Notes: a model not told the origin generated them from the letters alone. A stretch of 64,000 bases of DNA from Aestuariibaculum sediminum (GCF_014596945.1 NZ_JACVXB010000007.1:36547-100546), one strand, 5' to 3'; shown: positions 36,865-47,979, numbered from the stretch's first letter. A program made the numbers and translations.

Positions 36865-39132
36865 TTAAGCATTTTCAGCAGCTATCAGATTTAACGCTGA
36901 ACCAGCATTATACCATGCAATTTGAGCTTCATTATAAGAATGATTTAATTTAATGATATCTTTACTACCATCAGCATGAACAATCTCAAGTGTTAGTTGT
37001 TTATCTGGTGCAAATTCATTCAAATCTAAGAAGTTAAAAGTGTCATCCTCTTGTATTAAATCGTAATCTGATTCATTGTCGAATGTTAGTCCTAATAAAC
37101 CTTGTTTTTTTAAATTGGTTTCATGAATACGAGCAAAGGATTTTACAATTACTGCGGCTACTCCTAAATGCCTAGGCTCCATTGCTGCATGCTCACGCGA
37201 TGAACCTTCGCCATAATTATGGTCTCCTACCACGATTGTTTTTATACCTGCCTTCTTATACTCCCGCTGTACATCGGGAACCCCGCCATACTCTCCTGTT
37301 AATTGATTTTTAACAAAATTGGTTTGTTGATTAAATGCATTAACTGCACCGATTAAACAGTTATTTGAAATGTTGTCCAAGTGTCCTCTAAAGCGTAACC
37401 ATGGACCTGCCATCGAGATATGGTCGGTAGTACATTTACCAAATGCCTTTATTAATAATTTAGCACCTTTAATTTCGTCTCCAATTGGTGTAAATGGTGT
37501 TAACAGTTGAAGTCGTTCCGATTCTGGATTGACCACGACCTTCACGTGACTTCCATCTTCTTCTGGCGCTAAATAACCATTATCCTTAACTTCGAATCCT
37601 TTTGGTGGAAGCTCCCATCCTGTAGGCTCTTCGAACATCACCTCTTCTCCATTCTCATTAATCAGTTTATCCGTCATTGGGTTAAAATCCAATCGTCCAG
37701 ATATAGCGATTGCCGCAGTTAATTCCGGCGATGCTACGAAAGCATGTGTATTTGGGTTGCCATCAGCACGTTTTGCAAAGTTCCTGTTAAATGAATGCAC
37801 AATACTGTTCTTTGGTGCATTTTTGGGGTCGCTGTAACGTGCCCATTGTCCGATACATGGACCACAGGCATTTGTAAATATTTTAGCATCTAATTTTTCA
37901 AAAACATCTAGAATACCATCCCGTTCTGCAGTGTATCGAACTTGCTCTGAACCTGGATTTATACCCAATTCAGATTTCATTTTTAATCCTTTATCTATAG
38001 CTTGTTGTGCGATTGAAGAAGCTCGCGACAAATCTTCATAAGATGAATTTGTACAAGATCCTATTAAGCCCCATTCTACTACCAACGGCCAATCGTTAGC
38101 CTTTGCCTTTTCAGTCATTTCTTTTCCTGCTGGAGTCGATAAATCTGGAGTAAAAGGTCCGTTTAGTAACGGATTTAATTCCGATAAATTAATTTCAATA
38201 ACTTGATCAAAATATTCTTCCGGATTTGCATAAACTTCAGGATCGGCAGTTAAATACTCTTTTACTTTATTTGCAGCATCGGCCACATCAGCTCGTTCGG
38301 TAGAGCGTAAATAACGTTCCATAGATGCGTCGTAACCAAATGTAGATGTTGTAGCTCCTATTTCGGCCCCCATATTACAAATAGTTCCTTTTCCTGTACA
38401 AGACATAGAAGTAGCACCTGGCCCAAAATATTCTACAATAGCACCTGTTCCACCTTTAACAGTAAGAATTTCGGCAACTTTTAAAATAACATCTTTGGGT
38501 GCCGTCCACCCAGATAATTTTCCAGTTAATTTAACACCAATCAATTTAGGGAATTTTAATTCCCAAGCCATTCCAGCCATAACATCGACAGCATCGGCAC
38601 CACCAACACCAATGGCAACCATTCCTAGACCACCTGCATTAACCGTATGCGAATCGGTACCAATCATCATCCCACCAGGAAAAGCATAATTTTCTAAAAC
38701 TACCTGATGTATAATTCCTGCTCCTGGTTTCCAGAAACCTATACCATATTTATTGGAAACTGATTCTAAAAAATTAAATACTTCACTACTTACACTATTG
38801 GCGTGTTTTAAATCGGCTGCGGCACCATCCTTTGCTTGTATTAAGTGATCGCAATGCACTGTAGTTGGTACGGCTACCTTATTTTTTCCAGCCTGCATAA
38901 ATTGTAGTAAAGCCATTTGAGCGGTAGCATCCTGACATGCAATCCTGTCTGGTGCAAAATCAACATAATCTTTTCCTCTTACAAATGCCTTAGTAGGCTT
39001 TCCATCCCACAAATGATTGTACAATATTTTTTCTGAAAGCGTTAAAGGTTTACCCACAATTTCTCGAGCTGCATCCACGCGCTCAGCCATTTTGGAATAA
39101 ACACCTTTAATCATTTCTATATCAAATGCCAT
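36865..39132 (-). CDS. Aconitate hydratase (mitochondrial/AcnA type)
   Basis: 755 residues, the mitochondrial-type length. Interconverts citrate and isocitrate in the TCA cycle using a [4Fe-4S] cluster. Cluster ligands are in GSCTNSS (about residue 355) and [10 protein letters not shown] (about 420). Active-site segments include [32 protein letters not shown] and [16 protein letters not shown] bifunctional AcnB homologue lies directly upstream on the same strand, and the two are not obviously co-transcribed because acnB has its own terminator. Confidence 0.96.
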   Translation of the reverse strand: MAFDIEMIKGVYSKMAERVDAAREIVGKPLTLSEKILYNHLWDGKPTKAFVRGKDYVDFAPDRIACQDATAQMALLQFMQAGKNKVAVPTTVHCDHLIQAKDGAAADLKHANSVSSEVFNFLESVSNKYGIGFWKPGAGIIHQVVLENYAFPGGMMIGTDSHTVNAGGLGMVAIGVGGADAVDVMAGMAWELKFPKLIGVKLTGKLSGWTAPKDVILKVAEILTVKGGTGAIVEYFGPGATSMSCTGKGTICNMGAEIGATTSTFGYDASMERYLRSTERADVADAANKVKEYLTADPEVYANPEEYFDQVIEINLSELNPLLNGPFTPDLSTPAGKEMTEKAKANDWPLVVEWGLIGSCTNSSYEDLSRASSIAQQAIDKGLKMKSELGINPGSEQVRYTAERDGILDVFEKLDAKIFTNACGPCIGQWARYSDPKNAPKNSIVHSFNRNFAKRADGNPNTHAFVASPELTAAIAISGRLDFNPMTDKLINENGEEVMFEEPTGWELPPKGFEVKDNGYLAPEEDGSHVKVVVNPESERLQLLTPFTPIGDEIKGAKLLIKAFGKCTTDHISMAGPWLRFRGHLDNISNNCLIGAVNAFNQQTNFVKNQLTGEYGGVPDVQREYKKAGIKTIVVGDHNYGEGSSREHAAMEPRHLGVAAVIVKSFARIHETNLKKQGLLGLTFDNESDYDLIQEDDTFNFLDLNEFAPDKQLTLEIVHADGSKDIIKLNHSYNEAQIAWYNAGSALNLIAAENA

Positions 39133-39277
39133 ATAACTTAATTTTTCAAATTTTTACTTCCCCTAAATTATTAAAAAAAAGCGATATGACTTAGTAATTA
39201 ACTAAATATTAGATTATTTAAAATTAGTTTAGATTGATTTTTTTATCTTTTTTATTTCGATAAAAATGATTCATAAA

Positions 39278-39315
39278 AAAACCAGGTTCAAGAAATCAAT
39301 TTTGAACCTGGTTTT
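39278..39315 (-). terminator. Terminator of acnB
   Basis: 14-bp perfect inverted repeat (39278-39291 with 39302-39315), 10-base loop, with further T on the minus strand. It lies 36 bases after the acnB stop. Confidence 0.8.
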
Positions 39316-39350
39316 AGTATAATTAAAAAGATAATAAACTATAATATAAT

Positions 39351-42143
39351 TTAAAATGCAACTGCAGCTGTACTCAATTGCTTGTGAGGTGGTTTAAACT
39401 TCGTTAAAACAATACCCTCTACTGCAGCTTGATATTCTTCAATATTTGGTGTTCTACCTAAAATTGTAGATAATACCACCACCGGTGTAGATGACAATAA
39501 AGATTCTCCTTTTTTCTCACCCGAATCTTTAACCACGCGACCTTGGAATAAACGCGTTGATGTTGCCATTACTGTATCTCCTGGCTCCGCTTTTTCCTGG
39601 TTACCCATACATAAGTTACAACCTGGACGCTCTAAGTAAAGCATGTTTTCGTATTTAGTACGAGCTAAACCTTTAGGCGCATTATCATCAAATTCAAATC
39701 CTGAATATTTTTGTAACACTTCCCAATCACCTTCAGCTTTTAACTCATCTACAATGTTATATGTTGGAGGCGCAACAACTAATGGTGCTTTAAACTCTAC
39801 TTTTCCTTGTTGTGCTTCGATATTTTTTAGCATTTGCGCTAATATTTTCATATCACCTTTGTGAACCATACAAGATCCCACGAAACCTAAATCTACTTTT
39901 TTAGATCCACCATAGAAAGATAACGGTCTGATGGTATCATGTGTATAACGCTTTGAAACATCTTCGTTATTTACATCTGGATCCGCAATCATTGGCTCAG
40001 CTATTTCATCTAAATCAATAACTACTTCAGCAAAATATTTGGCATTAGCATCTGGTCTTAACGCAGGTTTAGCTCCAGACTTTATTTCTTCGATTCTAGC
40101 ATTGGCTTTATCTACCAGCCCTTGTAATACCTGTTTATCATTATCCATACCTTTTTTAATCATGATTTGGATACGGTCTCTTGCTATTTCTAACGATTCA
40201 ATAAGGGTATCATCTTCTGAAATACAAATAGATGCTTTTGCTTTCATTTCAGCAGTCCAATCTGTAAATGTAAAAGCCTGATCTGATGTTAAAGTTCCAA
40301 TATGCACTTCTATGACACGACCTTGGAATACGTTTTCACCACCAAATTGCTTCAACATTTGCTGCTGCGTTGCATGCACTACATCACGGAAATCCATGTA
40401 AGGTTTCATTTCACCTTTAAAAGTTACTTTTACAGACTGTGGAATTGGCATAGTCGCCTCACCTGTAGCTAAGGCCAGTGCCACTGTACCTGAATCGGCA
40501 CCAAAGGCAACACCTTTAGACATACGTGTATGTGAATCTCCTCCAATAATAATAGCCCAATCATCAATTGTGATATCATTTAATACTTTATGAATCACAT
40601 CGGTCATAGCATGATATTGTCCCTTAGGATCACGTGCTGTAATTAATCCGAAGTCGTTCATAAACTTCATTAACTTAGGAATATTGGCCTTAGATTTATT
40701 ATCCCAAACCGATGCAGTGTGACAGCCTGACTGGTAAGCTCCATCAACAATTGGAGAAATAACTGTAGCGGCCATAGCCTCTAATTCCTGAGAAGTCATT
40801 AATCCTGTCGTATCCTGCGACCCTACTATATTCACTTCGACACGAACATCAGAACCAGCATGTAATGTTTTACCTGGCGTGGTTCCAACAGCATTTTTAT
40901 TGAATATTTTTTCTACCGCTGTTAACCCTTGACCTTCCACAGAGATTTCTTTTGAAGGCGCGTAAACTGTAGGGGTTTCAACACCTAAAATTCCAGCCGC
41001 AATTGTTTGTAATTTTTTCCCAAAAACTACGGCATATGATCCACCTGCTTTAATAAACTCCATCTTTTGCGGAGTTAATGCTGCGGAAATATCTTTTAAT
41101 TCCTGATCTCCTTTATATAATTTTTTCTCCTTTGTATTAATGGTAAGTACAGTACCTGTTTCTACTGAATACGCTTGCTCTAAAACAGGATCTCCATTTT
41201 CATCAACAACGGTATTACCTTCTGAATCCGTTTTCTTTACCCAGTTTTTTAAGTCGATACCAATACCTCCAGTCACGCCTACTGTAGTTAAGAAAATTGG
41301 TGAAATACCATTTGTCCCTGCAATGATTGGAGCAATATTAATGAAAGGCACATACGGACTTGCTTGAATACCCGTCCATAAAGCTACGTTATTTACACCC
41401 GACATTCTAGAAGAACCAACACCCATAGTTCCTTTTTCGGCGATTAACATAACACGCTTATCAGGATGTTGTTCTTTTAAGGCTGTCAATTCCTGCTGCA
41501 TGTCTTTATTATGCTCAAAAATACATTGCCCATGTAACTCTCTGTCTGATCTTGAATGTGCATCGGCACCAGGAGATAATAAATCGGTAGAGATATCACC
41601 TGTACCTGCAATAAACGTAACGATTTCAATTTCTTCTTCTACATCTGGAAGTTTTGTAAAAAACTCTGCTTTTACATAGCTTTCCAATAAATCCTTAGCA
41701 ACCGTATTACCAGCATTGTATGCCTCTTCTAAACGAGCGGTATCTGCTTCGTATAAAAACACTTGAGTCTTTAAAACTTCAGCGGCTTCTTTAGCTATAG
41801 CCTCGTCGCTTCCCAATGCCAAATCTAATAACACTTCTACTGAAGGTCCGCCTTTCATATGTGATAATAATTCAAAAGCGAACGTTGGAGTAATTTCATC
41901 TACAACCTCATTACCAAGAATAATCTCCTTTAAAAATTTCGCTTTTTCCCCAGCTGCACCCGTTGTTCCAGGTACCACATTGTAAATAAAAAATTTAAGC
42001 GAATCTTCGCGGTATTGATTTTTAACATCCTTTATTTGATCAATAATCTCAATTAATAAATCCGCCGAATCAATCGGTTTTGGATGAAGCCCCTGAGCTT
42101 TTCGCTCCTCGATTTCCTTAATGTAATCGTTGTACATATTCAT
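39351..42143 (-). CDS. acnB: Bifunctional aconitate hydratase 2 / 2-methylisocitrate dehydratase
   Basis: 930 residues. AcnB architecture: N-terminal HEAT-like helical domain (about 1-165), then the swivel domain placed before the catalytic core, unlike AcnA. Catalytic segments: GVGSSRMSGVNN, GGDSHTRMSKGVAFGADSG, GSCMVHKGDMKI and ERPGCNLCMGNQ with the cluster cysteines. In other bacteria AcnB is the main TCA aconitase and can also bind mRNA as an iron/oxidation sensor. A TACTTTTG minus-7 box lies at 42260-42253, about 110 bases before the start. Confidence 0.96.
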   Translation of the reverse strand: MNMYNDYIKEIEERKAQGLHPKPIDSADLLIEIIDQIKDVKNQYREDSLKFFIYNVVPGTTGAAGEKAKFLKEIILGNEVVDEITPTFAFELLSHMKGGPSVEVLLDLALGSDEAIAKEAAEVLKTQVFLYEADTARLEEAYNAGNTVAKDLLESYVKAEFFTKLPDVEEEIEIVTFIAGTGDISTDLLSPGADAHSRSDRELHGQCIFEHNKDMQQELTALKEQHPDKRVMLIAEKGTMGVGSSRMSGVNNVALWTGIQASPYVPFINIAPIIAGTNGISPIFLTTVGVTGGIGIDLKNWVKKTDSEGNTVVDENGDPVLEQAYSVETGTVLTINTKEKKLYKGDQELKDISAALTPQKMEFIKAGGSYAVVFGKKLQTIAAGILGVETPTVYAPSKEISVEGQGLTAVEKIFNKNAVGTTPGKTLHAGSDVRVEVNIVGSQDTTGLMTSQELEAMAATVISPIVDGAYQSGCHTASVWDNKSKANIPKLMKFMNDFGLITARDPKGQYHAMTDVIHKVLNDITIDDWAIIIGGDSHTRMSKGVAFGADSGTVALALATGEATMPIPQSVKVTFKGEMKPYMDFRDVVHATQQQMLKQFGGENVFQGRVIEVHIGTLTSDQAFTFTDWTAEMKAKASICISEDDTLIESLEIARDRIQIMIKKGMDNDKQVLQGLVDKANARIEEIKSGAKPALRPDANAKYFAEVVIDLDEIAEPMIADPDVNNEDVSKRYTHDTIRPLSFYGGSKKVDLGFVGSCMVHKGDMKILAQMLKNIEAQQGKVEFKAPLVVAPPTYNIVDELKAEGDWEVLQKYSGFEFDDNAPKGLARTKYENMLYLERPGCNLCMGNQEKAEPGDTVMATSTRLFQGRVVKDSGEKKGESLLSSTPVVVLSTILGRTPNIEEYQAAVEGIVLTKFKPPHKQLSTAAVAF

Positions 42144-42653
42144 ATTAGAAGTTATTTCGATTTTAATAGCTTGAAACTCGTTCTCTGTTTTTAGATTACT
42201 CTGTAAAAAACATTATTTCAAACCGTTTAAACTGTTTTTTTCTTTAGCCTCGCAAAAGTACTGAATTAATACAAAGTTTTAAAAATAAAACAACTAATAC
42301 CTAGACCAATAATACTAAATTATTATTGTGGTATAATTATTTAATATGCATTGCAATGTTTCAACAAAAATCAGTAAAAAACTGAATTTTCAACATAACC
42401 TTTAAATAGGTATTTATAATCGAAACACGCCGCGACTATTACATACGCGATACCACAAAAAATACTTAGTTTCCAATTACCTATCATGTACTTTTACGGC
42501 TCAAATTTATTATTTAATTGGAAATAAAAGCATCACAATTTGACTTAAATTGTTGAATACTTAACAAAATAGAAGAATTATTAGTGCCATACGTATTCTA
42601 AGAAATAATACGTAGTTTTATTTCTTAATTATCACTTTAAACGAATGCTACAA
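42144..42653. other. 510-base intergenic gap between the MoxR gene and acnB
   Basis: The right-hand gene (moxR) is on the minus strand with its stop at 42654, so this gap is the 3' side of moxR and the promoter side of acnB. The only element I can support is the TACTTTTG minus-7 box (42260-42253, minus). The rest is AT-rich with several short direct repeats and no tRNA, riboswitch or open frame I can recognise. Confidence 0.5.
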
Positions 42654-43607
42654 TTAAAATAAACTTTCAATAATCTGGTCTTCGGAAATACCTTCGGCTT
42701 CCGCCTTGTAGTTTTTAATTATTCGATGCCTTAAAATTCCTTTAGCAACAGCCTGAACATTCTCTATATCCGGTGAAAATTTTCCGTGTATTGCGGCATG
42801 AGTTTTAGCAGCTAAAATTAAATTTTGGGAAGCTCTTGGTCCTGCACCCCAATCGATATAATTTTTTACTAAATCGGTAGCCGCGTCAGAATTAGGTCTT
42901 GTTTTACCAACTAATGCTACAGCATATTCAACTACATTGTCGGCAACAGGAATGCGACGTATTAAATGTTGAAAATCTATTATTTGTTGCGCTTTAAATA
43001 AAGCATTTACAGATTTTTTAGAATCGCTAGTTGTCGATTTTACAACCTCTACTTCTTCGGCAAACGACGGATAGTCTAAATTAATAGCAAACATGAAGCG
43101 ATCTAATTGCGCCTCTGGCAAAGGATAGGTTCCCTCCTGCTCAATAGGATTTTGCGTTGCCAAAACAAAATAAGGTAAATCTAATTTATAATGATGTCCT
43201 GCCACGGTTACAGCACGCTCCTGCATAGCTTCTAACAAAGCGGCCTGAGTTTTAGGAGGTGTTCTATTTATCTCGTCTGCAAGAATAATATTTGAAAAGA
43301 TAGGCCCTTTAATAAACTTAAAATGTCGGTCTTCATCTAATATTTCACTTCCCAAAATATCACTTGGCATTAAGTCTGGTGTAAACTGAATACGCTTAAA
43401 ATCTAAACCTAAGGCCTGAGCAATGGTATTTACCATTAAGGTTTTTGCTAAACCTGGAACACCAATTAAAAGTGAATGCCCGCCTGAAAATATAGAAATT
43501 AATATTTGATTTACAACCTCATCCTGCCCTACAATAACTTTGGCTATTTCGGTTTTTAAATCTTTATATTGTTTTACGAATTGTTCAATAGCGGAAACAT
43601 CAGACAT
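42654..43607 (-). CDS. MoxR-family AAA+ ATPase
   Basis: 317 residues. Walker A GVPGLAKTLM, Walker B with FSNIILADEINRTPPKTQ, sensor region VLATQNPIEQEGTYPLPEAQLDRF (two parts) and a C-terminal lid. MoxR proteins are chaperone-like ATPases that often work with vWA-domain proteins. No vWA or DUF58 gene follows here; instead three peptidyl-prolyl isomerase genes lie directly upstream, with a 3-base gap. The grouping suggests a role in envelope protein maturation, but this is inference from position. Confidence 0.94.
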   Translation of the reverse strand: MSDVSAIEQFVKQYKDLKTEIAKVIVGQDEVVNQILISIFSGGHSLLIGVPGLAKTLMVNTIAQALGLDFKRIQFTPDLMPSDILGSEILDEDRHFKFIKGPIFSNIILADEINRTPPKTQAALLEAMQERAVTVAGHHYKLDLPYFVLATQNPIEQEGTYPLPEAQLDRFMFAINLDYPSFAEEVEVVKSTTSDSKKSVNALFKAQQIIDFQHLIRRIPVADNVVEYAVALVGKTRPNSDAATDLVKNYIDWGAGPRASQNLILAAKTHAAIHGKFSPDIENVQAVAKGILRHRIIKNYKAEAEGISEDQIIESLF

Positions 43608-43610
43608 ATA

Positions 43611-45065
43611 TTATTTTTTTAACCAGTTACTATTAAAGTCACAATTTCTATACTCACCACTTATTTTAATGTAAGTATCCATTATTTTTTCTTCTTGCCA
43701 CTTCGCAATAGTGTTTATTTGCTTTTCATTTAGTGCTAATTCTTTAATCTTTAAATAGTCGCGAGCATAATCGGCTTCATGTTCATCAATTCTATCGGTA
43801 ACCATTAATATTTTGAACATCACTTTGCCTGAGCGATCTTCTTCTTTATACACTAAACTCACTTCATTATCTTTTAAATTTTGAATTTGTGCATATAATT
43901 CTGGCTCCATACGGGTTAACTCAAAATTATAATCTTGAGTTATAGGGTTAATTAGCTGCCCACCATCACCACGGGTTTCCTTTTCATCACTGGCTTCTCT
44001 GGCTGCATCGGCAAACGAAATATCGCCATCTACAATACTTTTTCTTACTTTTTCTAAACGTTCTTTAGCTTCTTTAATGGCCTCATCTGAAACTTTTGGG
44101 CTCATTAAAATATGCGCTACATCACGCTCCTGACCTCTAATTTTTTCACAGAAAACAATGTGATAACCAAAGTCGGATTTAAAAGGCTCTGATATTTCAC
44201 CTTCCTGTAAAGAAAATGCCACTTGCCTGAATTCTTTAACCATTCGAGGTTGCTTACGGTCTAAAGTGTATTTCCCTCCGCGACTTGCCGATCCAGGGTC
44301 TTCAGAGTATAAAATGGCTTTTGTTGAGAAACTTGTACCATTTTCAAGTATATCGGTTTTGAAGCTTTTTAGTTTATCAATAACGCGCTGTTTTTCTTCA
44401 TCAGATACTTTTGGTTCGGCAACTATCTGTGCCACTTTTAACTCTGTACCAAAAGTAGGACGCTCGTCTTTTGGAATTTTATTAAAAAACTCTCGAACCT
44501 CTTCAGGCGTAATTTCAATTTCTCCTACAATTTTTTCCTGCATCTTTTTAGCCAACATGTTTGCTTTGTTTATTTCAAACATTTCATCACGCAGGGTTTG
44601 CTCATCTTCTTTTTTATAAAGTTTAACAAGTGCTTCTATTGGCTGTCCCGATTGTTGAACAAACTGATCGATTTGATAGTTTACATTTTGTCTGATTTCG
44701 GCATCTGAAACAATTATACTATCCTGAATCGCATGATGTGCGTATAATTTATCTTCTAAAAGTTTTCCGAAAAGCTCACAACGTCCAATATTTTTAGTAT
44801 CAATGTCTTGAGCTTCTAGTTGCACAATAGCTTTATCAACATCAGAATCTAACAAAATATAATCACCAACCACGGCTGCTACACCATCTACCTTTCTTGC
44901 ATTTTTGCTAGGGGTTTGTATATCGTTTACTGCTTGGTCTTTTTCAGCTTCCTCTTTAATTATTTCCTGAGCAAACAAAACCTGAGCAGCAAGCATTGTT
45001 ATACATAAAACCGATATGTTTTTCAATTTATTTATAGATTTCGAATTGTTTATTTTTAATGGCAT
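43611..45065 (-). CDS. SurA-like periplasmic peptidyl-prolyl cis-trans isomerase
   Basis: 484 residues with a signal peptide (basic n-region, ISVLCITMLAAQVLFAQ). It has a SurA-type N-terminal domain (DGVAAVVGDYILLDSDVD) followed by two parvulin domains. The first is recognised by AQIVAEP and DFGYHIVFCEKIRGQ; the second by VAHILMSPKVSDEAI and ASDEKETRGDGGQL. SurA chaperones outer-membrane proteins across the periplasm. Its start overlaps the 3' end of the upstream lipoprotein isomerase by 38 bases. Confidence 0.93.
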   Translation of the reverse strand: MPLKINNSKSINKLKNISVLCITMLAAQVLFAQEIIKEEAEKDQAVNDIQTPSKNARKVDGVAAVVGDYILLDSDVDKAIVQLEAQDIDTKNIGRCELFGKLLEDKLYAHHAIQDSIIVSDAEIRQNVNYQIDQFVQQSGQPIEALVKLYKKEDEQTLRDEMFEINKANMLAKKMQEKIVGEIEITPEEVREFFNKIPKDERPTFGTELKVAQIVAEPKVSDEEKQRVIDKLKSFKTDILENGTSFSTKAILYSEDPGSASRGGKYTLDRKQPRMVKEFRQVAFSLQEGEISEPFKSDFGYHIVFCEKIRGQERDVAHILMSPKVSDEAIKEAKERLEKVRKSIVDGDISFADAAREASDEKETRGDGGQLINPITQDYNFELTRMEPELYAQIQNLKDNEVSLVYKEEDRSGKVMFKILMVTDRIDEHEADYARDYLKIKELALNEKQINTIAKWQEEKIMDTYIKISGEYRNCDFNSNWLKK

Positions 45066-45879
45066 CTTTTGTAATATCTTTTTCTAATTTTTTAATCAGC
45101 TCAAGCTTTCTCTTATTAATAACGATTTGATTAATAGTTGGCTTTACATATTCCAATGGAGCCGTTTCTTTAGGTAACAAAACATCATTTACCTGCATCA
45201 AATATACTCCTAATGAATCTTTGAGTTGTACAAAATTAGATTTTTTTAACAGTTCATCTTTATTTTCTGAATTAATAACTGCAATTTTATTAACAACCTG
45301 ATTAGCTTTTATCCATATAGAATCGTTAAGCGAATATGATTTAAACTGAATTGATAAGGAATCCAGCACACGTTTATCATTATTATTGAAGCGTTTAAAT
45401 CGCTCTACAACCGACTTGTAGTTGTTCATATCTTCATCTAAATGAATATATCTAAACTTTATTAATTCCTCATTTAACTTGAAAGCGCCTTTATTTAGTT
45501 CATAATACCTTTCGGCTTCTTGTTTCGTTATTACTGAATCTATTTCTCTGGCAACTAAAGCCTCTAAATATGCTTTAGAGTACAAATCGTTTTTATATTG
45601 ATTAACCAACTTATTAAAGTTGTTTTGCGTAGCTTCATTTAAATTTAGTCTTGCACCATCTATCAATAATTGTTGTGTGGCCCACTGATTGATATAATTT
45701 TGGACTAGTAAAATACTGTCTTCCTTCGATGTCCCATCAGAAACCAATTCTTCTATATCTTCATAATACAGATATGAATCGTTAACCCGTGCAACAGGAA
45801 CTTGATCGTCCACTTCTTTAAAAAAATGACATGAGGTTACTAACAACAGTAATACAATTGAGGGATATATGTATCGCAC
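45028..45879 (-). CDS. Lipoprotein related to peptidyl-prolyl isomerases (SurA/PpiC-like)
   Basis: 283 residues. Signal peptide with lipobox LVTSC (about residue 17). The remainder resembles the SurA/PpiC chaperone fold: an ARVNDSYLYYEDIEELV start and long helices including NQWATQQLLIDGARLNL. No clear parvulin active-site segment (HIL, GYHI) is present, so it may be a chaperone-only relative. It lies between two parvulin genes with a 4-base gap upstream and an overlap downstream, so all should be co-translated. Confidence 0.85.
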   Translation of the reverse strand: MRYIYPSIVLLLLVTSCHFFKEVDDQVPVARVNDSYLYYEDIEELVSDGTSKEDSILLVQNYINQWATQQLLIDGARLNLNEATQNNFNKLVNQYKNDLYSKAYLEALVAREIDSVITKQEAERYYELNKGAFKLNEELIKFRYIHLDEDMNNYKSVVERFKRFNNNDKRVLDSLSIQFKSYSLNDSIWIKANQVVNKIAVINSENKDELLKKSNFVQLKDSLGVYLMQVNDVLLPKETAPLEYVKPTINQIVINKRKLELIKKLEKDITKDAIKNKQFEIYK

Positions 45880-45883
45880 TATC

Positions 45884-47836
45884 TTATTTTGTTAATTGAG
45901 TTTTCACTTTTTGTAAAACGTCTTGATTTACATCTACAGGGTATTTGGCGGCTAATGCCTCTACCCACTTTTGCTCTTTATAAACTTGATAATCGCTTAT
46001 TACCATGCCTTTTGCTTCTTCCAGTGTTCTTTGTGTTTCAGGAATAATATCTTTTACATCTACTACTACAAACGCATCATTATGCTTATATATTTTTGAA
46101 ATCCCCTTTTTAAACTGAAAATTTTCGGGCAACGCCTGGTGGCCGGCATCCATAATTTCTTCGGTAAAAATAACATCTATGTTATCGTTGCTGTTTACCA
46201 AATTTTTAATATTCTCGACCGACATACCTCCTGCCATAAGTTTAGAAACTTTCTTCATCGTCTTTTGCTTAGCCGATGATGCTACGATAGCATCAACTTT
46301 TTCAGGAGCCATATAATTTTCCTTGTGCGCATTATAATAGTCTTCTACCCCTAAAGAATCTGTTTTGGCGGCTTCCCAAATGGTTTCTTCCATTAAATCG
46401 AACAGTAACAGACCATCTCTGTATTCGGATACAATATTCGCAAATTCTACATCTTCCTCTTCCAAATGTGCTTCCTGATAGGCTACTAATTGAGAGTTCA
46501 GAAATGTATTATAACCTTTTTCTACAATAGTCTTAAAGCTTTCACGTGTACGGTTATATCTCTGATTTCTAACAAGAAAATCGCCAAAATCTTTAAATAA
46601 AAGTTGTTTTTCGCCTATTCTAACCAAAGGCTTATCGCCCTCGAAATTAACTGGTAACTCCCAAGACATTCGATAATAATTTTCGTTTAAAATACCCGTA
46701 AAATACGTTAACGCGGGTTGCTCATTCGTTACTTTATATTTTGCTTTTAATTTATTATATAAAGCTTCGTCAATTAACTTGGAACGCTGGTCGCGCTTAA
46801 CACGCTGTTCCAGTTCGGGTTTCATTTCGTTGAAAGAGGCTATTGGTTTTTTACCCAATAGTTTTATAATATGCCAACCGTAATCGGTTTTAATAGGCTC
46901 TGAAAAATATCCGATTTCATCTAATCCAAAAACTGTATCTTCAAAAACTTTTGAGTTTACTTGCCCACTACTAATTGGTTCTAAACGTCCCCCATTTGCA
47001 GCGGTACTTTTATCTTCTGAAAATTGCTTAGCTAAAGTTTCAAACGTTTCGCCTTGCTGAAGTTTTTTATAAATTTCCTGAATTCTTTCAGCAGATTCCT
47101 GTCCGGAAGTATCTTCTTTTTTATGGAAAATCATAATGTGAGCCACAGTGCGTTCACCTCTAGATTTGCGTTTATCTTTTACATAAACTATATGATACCC
47201 AAAACGGGTTCTAAAAGGTTCTGATATTTCTCCCACAGGTGTATTATAGGCAGCATTTTCAAACTTATAAACCATTTTAAACCCCGAAAACCAATCTAAA
47301 TCCTCGCCGTAAATAGTTTGTCCATTGTGCACCTCTTTTCGAACAGTTTCAAAACCTTCTTTCAAAGCGCGCTCGCGAATTTTTACAATATCATTGTAAG
47401 CAACCAAAGTATCATCGGGTGTTGGTTCTTCTGGAAGTTTAATAAGAATATGCGTAGCGTTAACATCATAAGATACACGATTGTAAGCTTCCTCAACTAA
47501 AGCCTCGGTAACCTGACTATCGGTTATATAGCTACTTGCCAATTGTTTCTTGTAATTAGATAACTCACGTAAATAAGATGGTTTTTTATCCAGGCCTAAA
47601 GCTCGGGCTTCCTTCAACTTTAATTTATAATTGGTAAATAATTTTAAATATTCGTCGACATCCTTTTGGGCAGGATCTTGAACCAAATCTAAATTTTTAT
47701 TGTAAACCCTTATAAATTCTGCGGCTGTAACAGCTTCATCATCTACAGTAAACAAAATTTCTTTATTTGTGGATTGCCCATTTACTTGCAGCAAAACCAA
47801 CATAAAAAATAATATTGAAATGTACTTTAAATTCAT
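45884..47836 (-). CDS. Periplasmic peptidyl-prolyl cis-trans isomerase with two parvulin domains
   Basis: 650 residues, first gene of the isomerase-MoxR operon. Signal peptide ending LLQVNGQ. Parvulin domains are visible at about 130-230 (ATHILIKLPEEP, RFGYHIVYVKDKR) and 235-335 (VAHIMIFHKKED, DYGWHIIKLLGKKP), followed by a long C-terminal region with the DAFVVVDVKDIIPE segment. Likely an assembly helper for outer-membrane proteins, working with the downstream SurA-like proteins. This is inferred from family and operon. Confidence 0.93.
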   Translation of the reverse strand: MNLKYISILFFMLVLLQVNGQSTNKEILFTVDDEAVTAAEFIRVYNKNLDLVQDPAQKDVDEYLKLFTNYKLKLKEARALGLDKKPSYLRELSNYKKQLASSYITDSQVTEALVEEAYNRVSYDVNATHILIKLPEEPTPDDTLVAYNDIVKIRERALKEGFETVRKEVHNGQTIYGEDLDWFSGFKMVYKFENAAYNTPVGEISEPFRTRFGYHIVYVKDKRKSRGERTVAHIMIFHKKEDTSGQESAERIQEIYKKLQQGETFETLAKQFSEDKSTAANGGRLEPISSGQVNSKVFEDTVFGLDEIGYFSEPIKTDYGWHIIKLLGKKPIASFNEMKPELEQRVKRDQRSKLIDEALYNKLKAKYKVTNEQPALTYFTGILNENYYRMSWELPVNFEGDKPLVRIGEKQLLFKDFGDFLVRNQRYNRTRESFKTIVEKGYNTFLNSQLVAYQEAHLEEEDVEFANIVSEYRDGLLLFDLMEETIWEAAKTDSLGVEDYYNAHKENYMAPEKVDAIVASSAKQKTMKKVSKLMAGGMSVENIKNLVNSNDNIDVIFTEEIMDAGHQALPENFQFKKGISKIYKHNDAFVVVDVKDIIPETQRTLEEAKGMVISDYQVYKEQKWVEALAAKYPVDVNQDVLQKVKTQLTK

Positions 47837-47979
47837 ATTTAAAATTTATACCGTAGCAACAAAAATACTAATATAATGCTATAATACAAGTCGCTATATG
47901 TTCCCTTTAAAAAGATATATTTTGTACCATTATTTATAATACATTTATACCTTCAAAAATCAATTTTTCATTCAAATTC

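Noticed and set aside
42144-42653. Possible small RNA or riboswitch in the long gap before acnB
   Set aside because: No stable hairpin, conserved riboswitch core or terminator could be found by eye.
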